Shown: piece after piece, positions 63,323 to 64,000 of the stretch
How positions within the stretch are numbered: position 1 is the first letter of the stretch
Layout of the letters: the number at the start of each line of letters is the position of its first letter
From: Hirundichthys speculiger
Lineage: Eukaryota > Chordata > Actinopteri > Beloniformes > Exocoetidae
DNA: 64,000 nt
NCBI GenBank assembly: GCA_018398805.1
Contig: JAGFBZ010001584.1
Location: forward strand, 930,001 to 994,000
Direction of reading: 5' to 3'
Position numbers and translations under genes: made by a program
The notes under the pieces: model-generated
What the model was told of the DNA's origin: nothing
The model's input: the letters and a program-made list of their open reading frames with translations, nothing else
Databases searched by the model: none

Positions 63323-64000
63323 CTGGGAAAAAGAGACAACATTCCAACCTTCATTCATTTTTACAAGAAATATCAAATATTGATGACAGTTTTCATTAAA
63401 ACAAAAGTTCCACACACACTCCATACACACACACCTCTACACACCGCTCACCAGTTTGTGAATAGAAAAGCTAACCTTAATTTAACCTCTTTCTGTTAAC
63501 AAAACAATTTCATACACTCAGTGCCATAAACAAGTTCAGCGTGAACATCTGAAATGGACCAAAGCAGCAAAATTATCGTTAAAAAAAACCCTGGAAAAGG
63601 AAGTTACACATTTCTAATCTATTTGTAGATGAGCAAACCATCTATTTCGGCACAAATTGACAGAACCTATTTCTGGACAAGTCAGCATCCCTGTAAACTA
63701 TTTATATCAAGGGAAATTGCAGTGTAAACTGTGTCCGGAAACATACTTGGAGACATACACGTGGTCTAGACCAGGAGGGCACTCAGTCCAAAGCCCAGAG
63801 CGCGTAGGTGGAGAGGAATGTCTCATTACAGATACAATTACTGTACTTCAGCGCATTTATGTCGTTAGTGAGCTTTATGATTTCATGGATTCTTGATAAC
63901 ACGTCTCCAGGTTTAAGCCATCAGTAGACATCTTTTAAGTCCTAATCACAAACCAGACAGGTATACAAACTCGAAAAGGATTTGTGCCCATTCATTTCTT
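63323..64000 (-). other. enpp intron continuing past the window edge
   Basis: The exon at 63235-63322 begins after acceptor TTTCCCAG, so further upstream exons are expected to the right of the window. No exon recognised here on either strand. Confidence 0.6.

Overview
The window is nuclear DNA of a bony fish, most likely a teleost. It is intron-rich and AT-rich, with GT/AG splice signals throughout and vertebrate-type polyadenylation signals. Its repeats are typical of teleosts: L2/Maui-like LINE, tRNA-headed SINEs, and Tc1, hAT and Tigger-like DNA transposons. Every gene call rests on joining exons by splice signal and phase and matching the product to a vertebrate family from memory; no alignment or database search was run.

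Layout. (1) 1-3020, + strand: the 3' exons of rsph3 (radial spoke head 3, ciliary axoneme). (2) 3021-7400: intergenic DNA, then the probable promoter and 5' non-coding exon(s) of ezrin, with a CpG-rich segment near 5200-5440. (3) 7402-36000, + strand: a complete ezrin-type ERM gene (ezr), 13 coding exons, 582 codons plus stop once one extra base in exon 12 is discounted. (4) 37862-47821, - strand: sytl3 (synaptotagmin-like 3, a Rab27 effector), convergent with ezr. The Rab27-binding zinc-finger domain and the first C2 domain are clear; the second C2 domain is not. (5) 47822-53287: a gene-poor stretch. (6) 53288-63322, - strand: the last nine exons of an ENPP1/ENPP3-type ectonucleotide pyrophosphatase/phosphodiesterase; its 5' part lies beyond the window.

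The order and orientation rsph3> ezr> <sytl3 matches the arrangement I recall on human 6q25. ENPP1/ENPP3 lie elsewhere on human 6q, so the sytl3-enpp junction looks like a lineage rearrangement. The genes are not functionally linked in an obvious way: ciliary motility, cortical actin-membrane linkage, vesicle docking and extracellular nucleotide hydrolysis.

Main points for follow-up. Three recognisable sytl3 exons each carry one base too many; in each, the zero frame runs into the tetranucleotide TGAG, and skipping one base restores the frame. ezr exon 12 also has one extra base. Assembly error, pseudogenisation of sytl3 and +1 recoding are the competing explanations. Several transposons have boundaries that can be read directly, notably a hAT element at 10906-12025 with a perfect 8-bp target duplication, a Tigger-like element at 26208-26911, and a composite element carrying a THAP-type zinc finger near 45780-46690.
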